Assembly (NCBI GenBank): GCA_018712555.1
Contig: DVGT01000029.1
Coordinates: forward strand, 1-48,906
Source: Faecimorpha stercoravium
GTDB lineage: Bacteria; Bacillota; Clostridia; Lachnospirales; Bianqueaceae
DNA length: 48,906 nt
Direction: 5' to 3'
In this document: piece after piece, positions 15,091 to 24,183 of the stretch
Numbering within the stretch: the first letter of the stretch is position 1
Layout of the letters: the number at the start of each line of letters is the position of its first letter
Position numbers and translations under genes: made by a program
The notes under the pieces: model-generated
Told to the model about the DNA's origin: nothing
Database searches by the model: none
Seen by the model: only the letters and a program-made list of their open reading frames with translations

Positions 15091-16427
15091 ATCGGAAGGA
15101 CTTATGGGACGCATTGGATCAGATCGATGACGATTTGCTGGCGGAGGCTTCGCGGCCTCGCCGGAAGCGGCCTGCCTGGCGCAGATGGGGAGCGTTGGCA
15201 GCCTGCTTTGTCCTTGTTGTCACAGGAATATGGACCTGGGAACGCGGAAGGGGAGAGGCGAACCAGGCCAGTGACAGCGCTACTTATGCCATCACGGCAG
15301 AAAATGTAGAGAGGGATATACCGGAGATCGCACCCGAGATCATGCCGGAGAAAACAGAAGAAGGTGAGAACGTGATGAATCAGTTTGCCTATCGGACAGG
15401 ACAATACCTGCTGGAGGGGACGGAGAATGGGTTGTATAGCCCGATCAGCCTGTATTACGCCCTGGGGATGGCGGCTGCAGGAGCCGCGGGCGATACACAG
15501 GCGCAATTGTTGGAACTGCTGGGGACGAACTCTGTGGATACGCTGCTGCAGCAATGTCAGGTTACGCCTCAGGAGCAGGAACAGCTTCAGATTGCGAATT
15601 CCATTTGGGTGGATGACACGTTGGGAGCACTGTCAGAAACGTATACACAGCAGGTAGAGAGCTCCTTCGGGGCGACCGTCTTTTCTGTGGATTTCCGCTT
15701 GCCAGAGACGGCAGAGCAGATGCGCAGATGGGTGGCAGAACAGACAGCCGGACTCGTAGAGTATACGCCATCAGATCCATCAGGGCCACTGAACCTGCTC
15801 AATACGGTGTATTTTAAGAGCCAGTGGCAGGCTCCCTTTTCGGAGGCGAATACACAGGAAGACGTATTCACGCTATTAGACGGTCAGGAGATCCGTCACG
15901 AGTTCATGAATGGAGAGCTGGAAGGGGTTCTGTACCAGGGGGATGGCTATAGGCGGGGAGAGCTGCCCCTGGAGAATGGCAGTATGGTGTTCATCCTACC
16001 GGAGGAGGGCGGTTCCTTGCAGAGCTTGTTAGCGGAAAAAGGGTGGCAGAGCCTTCTGTGTGAGGGAGAAGGAGAAACGGCCAGAATCCAGTGGCACATC
16101 CCAAAGTTTGGCTGGGATGACTCCTGGCAGGGCACGGATCTGCTGCGGAAGCTGGGGGCAGACCTGGCGGTGACGCCAGACGCGGACTTCTCGGGGATCA
16201 CAGGAGAGGACAGCGGTCTCTATATATCGGATATCACGCAAAAGACCCATATCGAGGTGGATGAATACGGCGTGGAGGCGGCGGCCTATACGGAGATCGC
16301 GATGAAGATGAGCGCTTATGTTCCGGCAGAGGAAAGTATGGATCTGAACCGTCCCTTCCTGTACGCCATTTGCGATGAGGCAGGAAATATCCTGTTTATG
16401 GGGGTGTGCGCGAATCCGGAGGGATAG
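15087..16427 (+). CDS. Membrane protein: anti-sigma-like N-terminus fused to an extracellular serpin
   Basis: 446 residues. The cytoplasmic N-terminus MNRKDLWDALDQIDDDLLAE (1-20) resembles the short N-termini of membrane proteins paired with ECF factors in Lachnospiraceae. Basic residues 23-33 precede a TM helix (34-51) and an acidic linker to about 95. Residues 96-446 are a near full-length serpin: NGLYSPISLYYALGMAAAGA, NLLNTVYFKSQWQAPF, hinge EYGVEAAAYTEIA and NRPFLYAI. Counting P17-P1 from the hinge Glu places the scissile region at KMSAYV. Serpins trap serine or cysteine proteases. It is coupled to the sigma gene by an ATGA overlap, suggesting the serpin senses or inhibits a protease and controls sigma release. 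Confidence 0.85.
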   Translation: MNRKDLWDALDQIDDDLLAEASRPRRKRPAWRRWGALAACFVLVVTGIWTWERGRGEANQASDSATYAITAENVERDIPEIAPEIMPEKTEEGENVMNQFAYRTGQYLLEGTENGLYSPISLYYALGMAAAGAAGDTQAQLLELLGTNSVDTLLQQCQVTPQEQEQLQIANSIWVDDTLGALSETYTQQVESSFGATVFSVDFRLPETAEQMRRWVAEQTAGLVEYTPSDPSGPLNLLNTVYFKSQWQAPFSEANTQEDVFTLLDGQEIRHEFMNGELEGVLYQGDGYRRGELPLENGSMVFILPEEGGSLQSLLAEKGWQSLLCEGEGETARIQWHIPKFGWDDSWQGTDLLRKLGADLAVTPDADFSGITGEDSGLYISDITQKTHIEVDEYGVEAAAYTEIAMKMSAYVPAEESMDLNRPFLYAICDEAGNILFMGVCANPEG

Positions 16428-16441
16428 AAAGGAGGAAGAGC

Positions 16442-17644
16442 ATGTATAAGAAGATTGCAGCCCTCGGCGTGTTACTCAGTCTCATGCTGTCCGGGTGCAG
16501 TATGACAGGACTGGTGGTACGGGCCGAGTATCCGTCTAGCAAGGAGCGGCCGCAGACTGTGGATGAATCGATCCTGCAGGCGGTGCAGGAGTTCAGTCTG
16601 GAAACATCTACGGAGCTTTTAGGAAAACATTCGGGAAACACGCTATATAGTCCGTTGAGTTTATACTATGCGCTGGCGATGACGGCAGAGGGCGCAGCAG
16701 GTACGACCCGGGAGGAGATGAATACACTGCTGGGTGTGGATAACGAGGAAAACTTCGCGCAAAATTGCGGAGACCTATATCGATATCTCTACCGGAATCA
16801 GGACGACCATGTGCTGCAGATCGCGAACTCGCTTTGGATGCAGGAAGGCGTGGAGTTCCGCGAGGAGTACCAGCAACAGATGAAAGATAACTTCTACGCG
16901 TCTCTCTATGCGGTGGATTTTGGAGCGCAGCAGACGGCGGAGCAGATGGGGAAATGGGTGTCAGAGCAGACGGGCGGCCTCCTGGAATATGAGTACATTC
17001 CAGATCCGTCCCGTATCCTGACACTGCTGAATACGGTATGGCTGAAGGATGCCTGGCAGACGCGATTTGTGGAGGCGGGCACGCAGGACGATACCTTTTA
17101 TCATCAGGATGGAACCGAGACGCAACTTCCCTTTATGCATCTGACGGATGAGGGGACGGTCTATCAGGGCGAGGGCTGGATCCGAGCCTCCTTGCCGCTC
17201 AGAACCTGCGGCAGCATCGTATTTGTCCTGCCGGATGAGGATGTTTCTCTCGCGGATCTCTATGTCGATGCCAATGTACTGGCGGAGGCGCTCTACGGCG
17301 GAACGTCCACGAGCGCGGAGATCTCCTGGTCCGTCCCGAAGATTCGGATCGAATCCACGTTGGAACTGCGCGATTACCTGGAAGAGAAGATTCCCACGGC
17401 ATTTTCAATGGAAGCGGACTTATCCGCCATGTTGAAGGAGACCAGTGGATATATCTCGGATGTGCGCCAGAAGGCCTATCTGGAATGGGATGAAGAGGGA
17501 GTTGCAGCGGCCGCGTATACCGAGGTATCGGTGAACGAATCCGCAGCGCGGATCGATGCTTCCATTCTGATGCAGCTGAATCGGCCGTTTCTCTTTGCTG
17601 TCATGACAGAGGACTTGCCGGTTTTCATCGGATGTTATACCTAA
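16442..17644 (+). CDS. Serpin lipoprotein
   Basis: 400 residues starting MYKKIAALGVLLSLMLSGCS, with lipobox LSGC (Cys 19). A full serpin fold follows: NTLYSPLSLYYALAMTAEGA, LTLLNTVWLKDAWQTRF, hinge EEGVAAAAYTEVSV and LNRPFLFAV. The alanine-rich hinge indicates an inhibitory serpin. Counting 17 residues from the hinge Glu puts P1-P1' near ESA. It is a paralogue of the preceding serpin domain but with its own lipid anchor, so it probably protects the cell surface from host or self proteases. SD AAAGGAGGAAGAG, 14 bp after the previous gene; last in the sigma operon. Confidence 0.92.
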   Translation: MYKKIAALGVLLSLMLSGCSMTGLVVRAEYPSSKERPQTVDESILQAVQEFSLETSTELLGKHSGNTLYSPLSLYYALAMTAEGAAGTTREEMNTLLGVDNEENFAQNCGDLYRYLYRNQDDHVLQIANSLWMQEGVEFREEYQQQMKDNFYASLYAVDFGAQQTAEQMGKWVSEQTGGLLEYEYIPDPSRILTLLNTVWLKDAWQTRFVEAGTQDDTFYHQDGTETQLPFMHLTDEGTVYQGEGWIRASLPLRTCGSIVFVLPDEDVSLADLYVDANVLAEALYGGTSTSAEISWSVPKIRIESTLELRDYLEEKIPTAFSMEADLSAMLKETSGYISDVRQKAYLEWDEEGVAAAAYTEVSVNESAARIDASILMQLNRPFLFAVMTEDLPVFIGCYT

Positions 17645-17655
17645 ACCGAAAACGA

Positions 17656-17692
17656 GCGGGTACACCCCTGGGAGGATGTACCCGCCTTATTT
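17656..17692 (+). terminator. Terminator of the sigma/serpin operon
   Basis: Stem GCGGGTACACCC (17656-17667) / GGATGTACCCGC (17674-17685) followed by CTTATTT. It overlaps the 3' end of the convergent rtcB gene. Confidence 0.75.
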
Positions 17693-18811
17693 ATGCGAAC
17701 TGTGTCTTTCACTCGCTTTGAAATTGTATATGGGTCGGATGCGCGCATCAATGGTAACGGTATCATGAATCTGTCGTATGATTTCTTCCATGGGCTTATA
17801 GACCATGGGACATTCGTCAATCGTATCTTTGGCCACGGAGGTGGTGTAGATACCATTCATGGAGTCCTGAAAAGCGCTGAGGGTATAGGTGCTGAACGCA
17901 TCTTTACGGCTCAGCAGCCTGCCAGCGCCGTGCGGCGCGCTATAGTTCCATTCCGGGTTACCAAGTCCGGTGCAAAGAAGGGCTCCGTCCCGCATATTCA
18001 TGGGAATCAGAAGACGTTCTCCCTTTTGCGCGGATACGGCTCCTTTACGCAGGATCCCCTGCTCGGTGTCGATATAATTGTGGATCGTATGGAAACTATC
18101 GATCTCCGTCAAACCCATGCCCTCGAGAATGACTTCTTTGATAATCGTCCGATTCAGTTCCGCGAAACACCGCATGAAATCCATATCATGAAGATAATCC
18201 TGCAGGGCGTCTCCGCTCAGGTAAGCCAGTTCATAGGGGATTTCCTGTTGCTGTCTTCCTCCGCAGGCGGCATAGGCCACCTTCTGGTAATAGTCTGCGA
18301 CGCGCAGGCCCAGATTACGGCTTCCGGTATGAATGACCAGATACAGATTCTCACCATCGCTGTCGACCTCAATAAAGTGGTTGCCGCCGCCGAGCGTTCC
18401 CAGACTTTCCCGAGACCGACGGATGTCGATCTTCTTGATACAGCGCAGATCATAGATATTAAGACGCCCATGACTCCGATGAGTCCGCTTCCGAACATCG
18501 CGTCCATGGGGGATGTTCTGCCGAATGAAGTTATCCAGTTTCGGAAGATCGATACGCTTTTCCGCAAGCTTTACGGTCAACATGCCGCAGCCGATATCCA
18601 CCCCTACTACATTGGGGACAATCTTGTCCGTGACAGTCATTGTGGTTCCGATCGTACAGCCCTTTCCAGCATGGACATCGGGCATGATCCGAATCCGACT
18701 CCCTGCAGAAAAGGGTTGATCACAGAAGGCCCTGATCTGTTCCGCCGCAGAGGTCTCCAGCGTATCGGTAAATATGATCGCCTCACCATAGTTTCCTTGT
18801 AATGTAATCAT
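17687..18811 (-). CDS. rtcB: RtcB-family RNA ligase
   Basis: A 374-residue RtcB protein, a Mn2+/GTP-dependent ligase joining RNA 2',3'-cyclic-phosphate or 3'-phosphate ends to 5'-OH, used in RNA repair. All hallmark residues are visible: GVDIGCGM (Asp 72, Cys 75), LGGGNHFIE (Asn 144, His 145), HTGSRNLG (His 161), APHGAGR (His 294, the guanylylated His) and VYKP (Lys 339). It is slightly shorter than E. coli RtcB (408). ATG 18811 follows GGAGGG by 6 nt. No archease or RtcA gene is adjacent. It stands alone between convergent serpin genes and a repeat element. Confidence 0.92.
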   Translation of the reverse strand: MITLQGNYGEAIIFTDTLETSAAEQIRAFCDQPFSAGSRIRIMPDVHAGKGCTIGTTMTVTDKIVPNVVGVDIGCGMLTVKLAEKRIDLPKLDNFIRQNIPHGRDVRKRTHRSHGRLNIYDLRCIKKIDIRRSRESLGTLGGGNHFIEVDSDGENLYLVIHTGSRNLGLRVADYYQKVAYAACGGRQQQEIPYELAYLSGDALQDYLHDMDFMRCFAELNRTIIKEVILEGMGLTEIDSFHTIHNYIDTEQGILRKGAVSAQKGERLLIPMNMRDGALLCTGLGNPEWNYSAPHGAGRLLSRKDAFSTYTLSAFQDSMNGIYTTSVAKDTIDECPMVYKPMEEIIRQIHDTVTIDARIRPIYNFKASERHSSHK

Positions 18812-18894
18812 GTGTTTCCCTCCTATTCTTTTCTTTCTGTTCAGGAAGATTTTAGCACAGATCATGTACCTGAAATGGGACAATGGAGCGACTC

Positions 18895-18951
18895 ATCTCA
18901 TTAGTCCAGAAGCGATGTAACAATTTCTGGGGTCGAGTAATGAGAAAAAAG
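18895..18951. repeat. Solitary copy of the 64-bp repeat linker flanked by half-stems
   Basis: CTCATTAGTCCAGAAGCGAT and then GTAACAATTTCTGG and GAGTAATGAGAAA. This equals one linker of the 403-722 array with a half-stem on each side. It can fold as one long hairpin, since CCAGAA pairs with TTCTGG inside the outer TCTCATTA/TAATGAGA arms. It lies between the glycosidase stop and the rtcB promoter region, where it may also work as a terminator. Confidence 0.8.
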
Positions 18952-18965
18952 GTTCTGAATGCGAA

Positions 18966-21653
18966 TCAGGACCGGGCTATGATGCGGAGATGTCCTTCCT
19001 TCACGCGATGGGACAGTGTGATTTCCAGCATGCCTGCTTCTCGCTGAGTACAGGGGTAGGGGGCATCATTCAAAAGGGCTGTATAGGAATGTTGATCGGA
19101 AAGACAGAGGAGGATGGCATAGGTATCCGCGTTGCCATCATATCGGAAACGAAGGTCGGCGGAAGTCGGAGTCGTTTCTTGATGATCCAGCCACAGATCA
19201 AACCCCGTCGTCACAGTACCGGGTTTATAGTAGGCATTGGCCCATACGCAGATGGGGGATGACAACCCGCCGAACTGATGGAACCAGCCGCCGCGTCCTG
19301 TTTCGATGCCAAAGCACTCATAGGTATTATAGGAGAAATCCGTCTCTGTCTTCCAGAGATCGAGAGCTCGCCGGGCTATCGCATAGGCGAAATCCGTCTC
19401 GCCCAGGTCCAGCATCGTCTTCCAGATAAACCACTGATGAGCCATCCAGACATTCCCATTCCAATATCCGTCATCGAAATAGTAGGAGGCGCTCATGTCC
19501 ACGGCGGAGATACCGCTCGGACTCCACATCTCCTGAGGATTTTTCAGATGGGATAGGAGTCTGGCAGTTCGATCCGGGGGAACTACGCCTGCGATCAGGG
19601 GATATATGCCGTCCATACCCTTGTTCATATTCTCACCGGTCTCGTTACGAAGAAAACGGGGAGGCTGATGATCCTCATCATAGACGGTATAGGAATAGTA
19701 TCCGGCTTCCTCGTCCCAGGCCAGTGTGTTGAGCGCCTCGGAAGAACGTTCGATATCCAGGGTCAGTGAGCGCACATCGTCATCCAGTCCGAGGGCTGTC
19801 GCCGCCATGCGCAGGATCTTCGCGGCACGGAGAATCTGCGCGGTGGAGATGCAGGGGCAGGTACAGTGCATCATCTGCCGCTCAATCATATACATCTGTG
19901 CGGGATAATCATCCATGCCCGAACAGGAATACCAGTAGTCATACGTCGAGAATAGACCGTTCTGAAATTTCGCGGTGGTAGATCCCGCTGCGCCTGTCAG
20001 AAAGCGGTAGTACCGCATCATCCGGGGATAGAGAGAAAGCAGAGAGGTTTTATCGTTTTCGCGCTGAAGCATTTCAAAATACTGCGCGAACTGGGTAGGA
20101 ACCAGACTGCCGTGAAGCAGAAACGCAAAATCTGGATTATCTTCTTCACTGAGATAGGTTTCCAGAATATAGCGGGAGATGGCGGGGGAAAACTCCAGCA
20201 TACCGATTCCGATGAGCCCGCTGTCCCAGGTATAGAAGCTATCCCAACGCTTGCCGGGGGTGAAATGAATGATCCACTTCCCGTGCCGGTAGACGGGATA
20301 CACTACGTTGGTCAGCAAGGTGGCCTTCAGAATGCGCGTGGAAAGCGTATAGGGCTTTCCGGATTCGTTGTACCCCATATCGTCAGAGGGGCGAGCATTG
20401 TGGTAGATTCCCTCGTAGGCCGCATCCGATAGAGGGGTTATGGGCGCAGTAGAGATGACCATATACTCGGTGTGGCGAGAATGAGGAGCCAGATAGATAG
20501 AACGAATCAGAACATTGTGGAAGAAGCCCTCGTCACTCTTCTTATCCTGAAAGCTGCCGGAGAAGGTGCGCTGCAGCGTGTCATAGGTGGGATCTCCGTT
20601 GGAGAGGCGGTTAGGCAGCGCATCTTCCAGGCATCCGGAATCGAGAACTCGTTCTCGCGTACGTTCATGATGGGTGAGTATATAATAGGTCGAATGCGTT
20701 TCCGGATAGTGGAGACGGACGCTTCGTCCGCGCTCCCAACTTTGCGAGGACACTTGGGGCACGAAACCATGGGGAACCAGGGAGGTTTCGATTTCGGTTT
20801 CCTGTCCCTTTTCGGTGATGGCCAGAAAATCCAGTTCCACACCGCCGTCGCCCAGACTCTGCAGTGTGAGATGCGATAGATCTTTCCGGACGGCAAAGGA
20901 GACAAGACGCAGTTCCTGGCTCGCAGGCAGGAGAATTGCCTGCCCGGCGCAGGAGAATACAGCGTCATGATCAGAAACAGTTCGGTATCGCAGTGTGACG
21001 ACAGGGCTTTGAAAGGAATCCAAACAGACATCATAGGACACAAGATCCCCCTTCTCTTCACCGAAAGGCTTGAGATGGAGGGAAGGGACATGATCGTTTT
21101 GGCAGCGGTCTCCCAGACCAAAACCATTCAGAAAGCGAAAGTCCGCAAATTCCCCCTTGTGCATGCCATCTGGATTTTCCTGATCCCAGGGGCGGGGCGT
21201 CGCGTATTCGTAACAAGAGTAGTCTCTCGCGTCGATCAGCAGTGTCCCGGAAGGGACGGATACACGGCAGTAGTAAGCATGGGGAAATTCCAGGGCCGAG
21301 TAGGCGTTTATGAGACAGTTCTGACGCAGATCCGTATGGTTGATGAATTCACAGCGGACAAGATACGAATCAGAATCCATCCGGGAAAATGAAACATCGC
21401 AGTAGATCTGATCTTTCCACATCAACTCGCAGCGATAGGCATAGAACGAATAGTCTTCCCGGCAATGCCACAGATGATATCCGCTGGGGAAGGTGACATT
21501 GGGAGGCGGAAAAGCCGAATTCCAGAGGGTGGGATGGACGATGAAGTCAAACCGTGCGCCCATTTTTGATAAAGAATCTGCCACGTGGGAGATCCCCATA
21601 TATTTTTTAGAATAGGGCCCCCAGAGGGGCATGATGTCTTTGGAGTTCCTCAT
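18966..21653 (-). CDS. GH63/trehalase-like (alpha/alpha)6 glycoside hydrolase
   Basis: 895 residues, no signal peptide, start ATG 21653 behind AAGGGAAAC. N-terminal beta-rich part (1-400), then an (alpha/alpha)6 region with WDSGLIGIGM near 490, WNGNVWMAHQWFIWKTMLDL near 755 and ETGRGGWFHQFGGLSSP near 810; these are the WDxG and GxVWxxxNW-type signatures of the GH63/GH37 clans. A C-terminal beta-sandwich (about 840-895) ends the protein. Likely an intracellular alpha-glycosidase acting on mannose- or glucose-containing oligosaccharides; exact specificity not readable. It lies 14 bp after the patatin gene, in the same operon. Confidence 0.7.
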   Translation of the reverse strand: MRNSKDIMPLWGPYSKKYMGISHVADSLSKMGARFDFIVHPTLWNSAFPPPNVTFPSGYHLWHCREDYSFYAYRCELMWKDQIYCDVSFSRMDSDSYLVRCEFINHTDLRQNCLINAYSALEFPHAYYCRVSVPSGTLLIDARDYSCYEYATPRPWDQENPDGMHKGEFADFRFLNGFGLGDRCQNDHVPSLHLKPFGEEKGDLVSYDVCLDSFQSPVVTLRYRTVSDHDAVFSCAGQAILLPASQELRLVSFAVRKDLSHLTLQSLGDGGVELDFLAITEKGQETEIETSLVPHGFVPQVSSQSWERGRSVRLHYPETHSTYYILTHHERTRERVLDSGCLEDALPNRLSNGDPTYDTLQRTFSGSFQDKKSDEGFFHNVLIRSIYLAPHSRHTEYMVISTAPITPLSDAAYEGIYHNARPSDDMGYNESGKPYTLSTRILKATLLTNVVYPVYRHGKWIIHFTPGKRWDSFYTWDSGLIGIGMLEFSPAISRYILETYLSEEDNPDFAFLLHGSLVPTQFAQYFEMLQRENDKTSLLSLYPRMMRYYRFLTGAAGSTTAKFQNGLFSTYDYWYSCSGMDDYPAQMYMIERQMMHCTCPCISTAQILRAAKILRMAATALGLDDDVRSLTLDIERSSEALNTLAWDEEAGYYSYTVYDEDHQPPRFLRNETGENMNKGMDGIYPLIAGVVPPDRTARLLSHLKNPQEMWSPSGISAVDMSASYYFDDGYWNGNVWMAHQWFIWKTMLDLGETDFAYAIARRALDLWKTETDFSYNTYECFGIETGRGGWFHQFGGLSSPICVWANAYYKPGTVTTGFDLWLDHQETTPTSADLRFRYDGNADTYAILLCLSDQHSYTALLNDAPYPCTQREAGMLEITLSHRVKEGHLRIIARS

Positions 21654-21667
21654 AATGTTTCCCTTGT

Positions 21668-22576
21668 TTATAAATTATATTTTTTCAGCAGCGCATCCAG
21701 CTGATCCATGTGGCGGGTTGTTTTCGTCTGCAGATCGTCATGCAGCAGCGTGACGCGGATCTGGTCATAGTCCGCCTGCGCCTGGATCGCGGCCTTGCGG
21801 GCGAAGTCCGGATGGTTTAACTCGCCGGACAGGAAGGCGCGAAGGGTACGAAGCGTATCCCGGTATCCCAGCTCCATGCGAAAACGAGCGCCTTTGGCGG
21901 TGAAATCCAGCGTGCCATCCAGCAGGTGGCCGATATCCCGGCTGGGACGAATATGCAGAAACTCGGTACCTGGATAGACGGCGGGAATCAGCAGGTCTGG
22001 ATCGGAGGCCACGTCGACTACGACCATATGGCGCAGCCCCATATCGTAAAGGGGTTTCACCGGTAGATTATCTAAGAGCCCGCCATCCTGGTTGGGCTTT
22101 CCATCCAGCATGACTGGCGGATAGGCCACTGGAAGCGCGGAAGAGGCCAGAAGAATCTGGAGGATCCGATCCGGAGACTGCGTGTTCAGCTCGAAATACC
22201 GGGCAATGGAACGTCCGTCTTCCTCCTGCTGCGTGGTATTCGCGAAGACGCGGCGGGGCGAAGAGCCGATCTTTGTAAGATCCAGATGCCCGCGGATAAG
22301 TTCGATCAGACCATCCCGAGAGAAGATACCGCCGTTCGCAAAGGGCAGATCAATATCCAGAAACTGCAGTGGCGTGATGCTTTTCCAGAGAGCTTCCGCC
22401 TGTGCATAATCGGTACAGCCGATCAGCGCGGCATTCAACGCGCCGACAGACGCGCCGGATACCCCCGTGATCCGCGCGTCCCATCCCAGTTCTATGAGAG
22501 CCCGCCAGGCTCCGATCTGATAGGCGCCCTTGCCGCCGCCACCGGACAGCACAAGGCCGAGAGAATGTGTTTGCAT
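21668..22576 (-). CDS. Patatin-like phospholipase
   Basis: 302 residues. Oxyanion motif GGGGKGAY (12-19), nucleophile elbow GASVG (41-45, Ser 43), and DGG (Asp 164) form the Ser-Asp dyad of patatin/RssA-type lipid acyl hydrolases. C-terminal 100 residues are helical and charged. Start ATG lies after TAGGAGG at 10-nt spacing. Cytoplasmic, hydrolysing phospholipid or lysophospholipid acyl esters; the physiological substrate is not known. It precedes the glycosidase by 14 bp, an odd pairing that suggests a shared promoter. Confidence 0.9.
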   Translation of the reverse strand: MQTHSLGLVLSGGGGKGAYQIGAWRALIELGWDARITGVSGASVGALNAALIGCTDYAQAEALWKSITPLQFLDIDLPFANGGIFSRDGLIELIRGHLDLTKIGSSPRRVFANTTQQEEDGRSIARYFELNTQSPDRILQILLASSALPVAYPPVMLDGKPNQDGGLLDNLPVKPLYDMGLRHMVVVDVASDPDLLIPAVYPGTEFLHIRPSRDIGHLLDGTLDFTAKGARFRMELGYRDTLRTLRAFLSGELNHPDFARKAAIQAQADYDQIRVTLLHDDLQTKTTRHMDQLDALLKKYNL

Positions 22577-22648
22577 ATAGTAAAGTACCTCCTACAGGTT
22601 TCTGATTTCATCTTACTATAGATCGATTCGATTGGCAACAATTTTTTC

Positions 22649-22677
22649 TTGCGTCCGGCAGCGTTTTAGAGTATGAT
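22649..22677 (+). promoter_or_regulatory. Sigma-A promoter of the YbaK-type gene
   Basis: TTGCGT (22649-22654), 17 bp, TATGAT (22672-22677), 23 bp before the ATG. Confidence 0.65.
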
Positions 22678-22699
22678 AGACCGGAAGGAGGAGAGGAGC

Positions 22700-23203
22700 A
22701 TGGAGACGAGGCAGGAAAGAGAACTGGCAGTGTATCAGATGTTGGATCGACTGGGGATTGGATGGCAGCGGTGGGACCATCCGGCGGTGGCAACGATCGA
22801 GGACTGCTGTGAGATCGGCAGGCGGATGGGGGTTCCCATGTGTAAGAATCTGTTTTTGTGCAACCGGACGCATACGGAATTTTATCTGCTCATGATGCCG
22901 GGAGAAAAGCAGTTTAAGACCAAAGAAGTATCGAAGCAGATTCCCACATCGCGCCTTTCCTTCGCGGAGGCCGAGTATATGGAACAGTACCTCCATATCA
23001 GCCCGGGCGCGGTCAGCGTGATGGGACTGATGAATGATACCGGCCACCATGTGAAGCTTCTGATCGACGAACCGCTGCTTGCGGATGAATATCTGGGATG
23101 CCATCCCTGTGTGAATACCAGCAGCATCAAGGTGAAGATGCAGGATGTGATCAGCATCTTTCTGCCAGCGACGGGTCATGATTATCAGGTGGTGCATCTA
23201 TAA
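22700..23203 (+). CDS. YbaK/ProX-type aminoacyl-tRNA deacylase
   Basis: 167 residues of a single YbaK/EbsC domain. Visible features: DHPAVATIEDC (about 22-34), NLFLCNRTHTEFYLLMMPGE (about 50-70), KEVSKQIP, and the C-terminal GCHPCVNTSSIKVKMQDVIS. These proteins hydrolyse mischarged tRNAs, for instance Ala-tRNAPro (ProXp-ala/PrdX). The later ATG at 22700 is chosen since the GGAGGAGAGGAG SD precedes it. It stands alone, divergent from the patatin gene and with its own promoter. Which mischarged tRNA it edits cannot be told. Confidence 0.85.
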   Translation: METRQERELAVYQMLDRLGIGWQRWDHPAVATIEDCCEIGRRMGVPMCKNLFLCNRTHTEFYLLMMPGEKQFKTKEVSKQIPTSRLSFAEAEYMEQYLHISPGAVSVMGLMNDTGHHVKLLIDEPLLADEYLGCHPCVNTSSIKVKMQDVISIFLPATGHDYQVVHL

Positions 23204-23261
23204 ACTATGCAATTTGACAGGAAGGAGTGCAAATCTTCCAGAATCTTTTTGCAATGCAGTC

Positions 23262-23290
23262 TTGATATTTTTTAGACGATGATGTACAAT
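23262..23290 (+). promoter_or_regulatory. Sigma-A promoter of the Nfn-like operon
   Basis: TTGATA (23262-23267), 17 bp, TACAAT (23285-23290), about 50 bp upstream of the start codon. Confidence 0.65.
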
Positions 23291-23339
23291 AAATCCGGTG
23301 TACATAAAGAACCAGCACAGAACATAGGAGTGAATGCAT

Positions 23340-24182
23340 ATGTATAAGATTGTTCGAAAAGAGTGTCTCAATCCTACGGTTACACTGATGGAAGTGGAAG
23401 CGCCGCTGATCGCCAAGAAGGCGGAGCCGGGTCAGTTTATCATCCTGCGTGTGGACGAGGATGGCGAGAGAATTCCGCTGACAGTAGCCGATTTTGACCG
23501 GGAAAAGGGAACGGTTACGATCATCTTCCAGATCGTAGGGGCAACGACCATGAAGCTCAATCATCTGGAAGAAGGAGATTCGATTCATGATTTCGTAGGA
23601 CCTCTGGGCGTTGCGTCCCATACGGAAGGTCTGAAGAAGGTGGCCGTCATCGGCGGCGGCGTGGGCTGTGCGATTGCCTATCCGATCGCGAAGAAGCTGC
23701 ATCAGCAGGGAGCGGAAGTACATTCCATCGTAGGTTTCCGTAATAAAGACCTGGTGATCCTGGAAGAGGAATTTAAAGCAGCCAGCAGCAAGTTTGTCAT
23801 GATGACAGATGATGGTTCTTATGGGGAGAAGGGTCTGGTCACCGATGCCCTGAAAAAGCTTCTGGACAGCGGCGAGACGTATGATGAAGTCATTGCCATT
23901 GGACCCCTGATTATGATGAAGTTTGTATGTAAGCTGACTAAGGAGTATGGTGTGAAGACGGTGGTCAGCATGAATCCGATTATGATTGATGGTACGGGCA
24001 TGTGCGGCGGATGCCGTCTGACCGTAGGGGGCAAGACGAAGTTTGCCTGTGTGGATGGTCCTGATTTTGACGGCCACGAGGTGGATTTTGACGAGGCTAT
24101 GTCCAGATCCAGCATGTACAGGGAGTTTGAGCGTCATGCGTATGAAGAGACCTGCAACCTGTTTCAGAAGGAGGTAAAATAA
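23340..24182 (+). CDS. Ferredoxin-NADP+ reductase subunit alpha (NfnA/PyrK-like)
   Basis: 280 residues. FAD-binding barrel (1-95) with PGQFIILRVDEDGERIPLTV, NAD(P)-binding part with AVIGGGVGCAIAYPIAKKLH (about 102-121), and a C-terminal cysteine cluster (MCGGCRLTV ... KFACVDGP) that binds a 2Fe-2S cluster. Such subunits pair with a GltD-like flavoprotein in electron-bifurcating NADH-dependent ferredoxin:NADP+ oxidoreductase (Nfn). ATG 23340 is chosen over 23334 for its 9-nt spacing to AGGAG. One base separates it from the partner gene. Cytoplasmic. Confidence 0.9.
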   Translation: MYKIVRKECLNPTVTLMEVEAPLIAKKAEPGQFIILRVDEDGERIPLTVADFDREKGTVTIIFQIVGATTMKLNHLEEGDSIHDFVGPLGVASHTEGLKKVAVIGGGVGCAIAYPIAKKLHQQGAEVHSIVGFRNKDLVILEEEFKAASSKFVMMTDDGSYGEKGLVTDALKKLLDSGETYDEVIAIGPLIMMKFVCKLTKEYGVKTVVSMNPIMIDGTGMCGGCRLTVGGKTKFACVDGPDFDGHEVDFDEAMSRSSMYREFERHAYEETCNLFQKEVK

Positions 24183-24183
24183 G

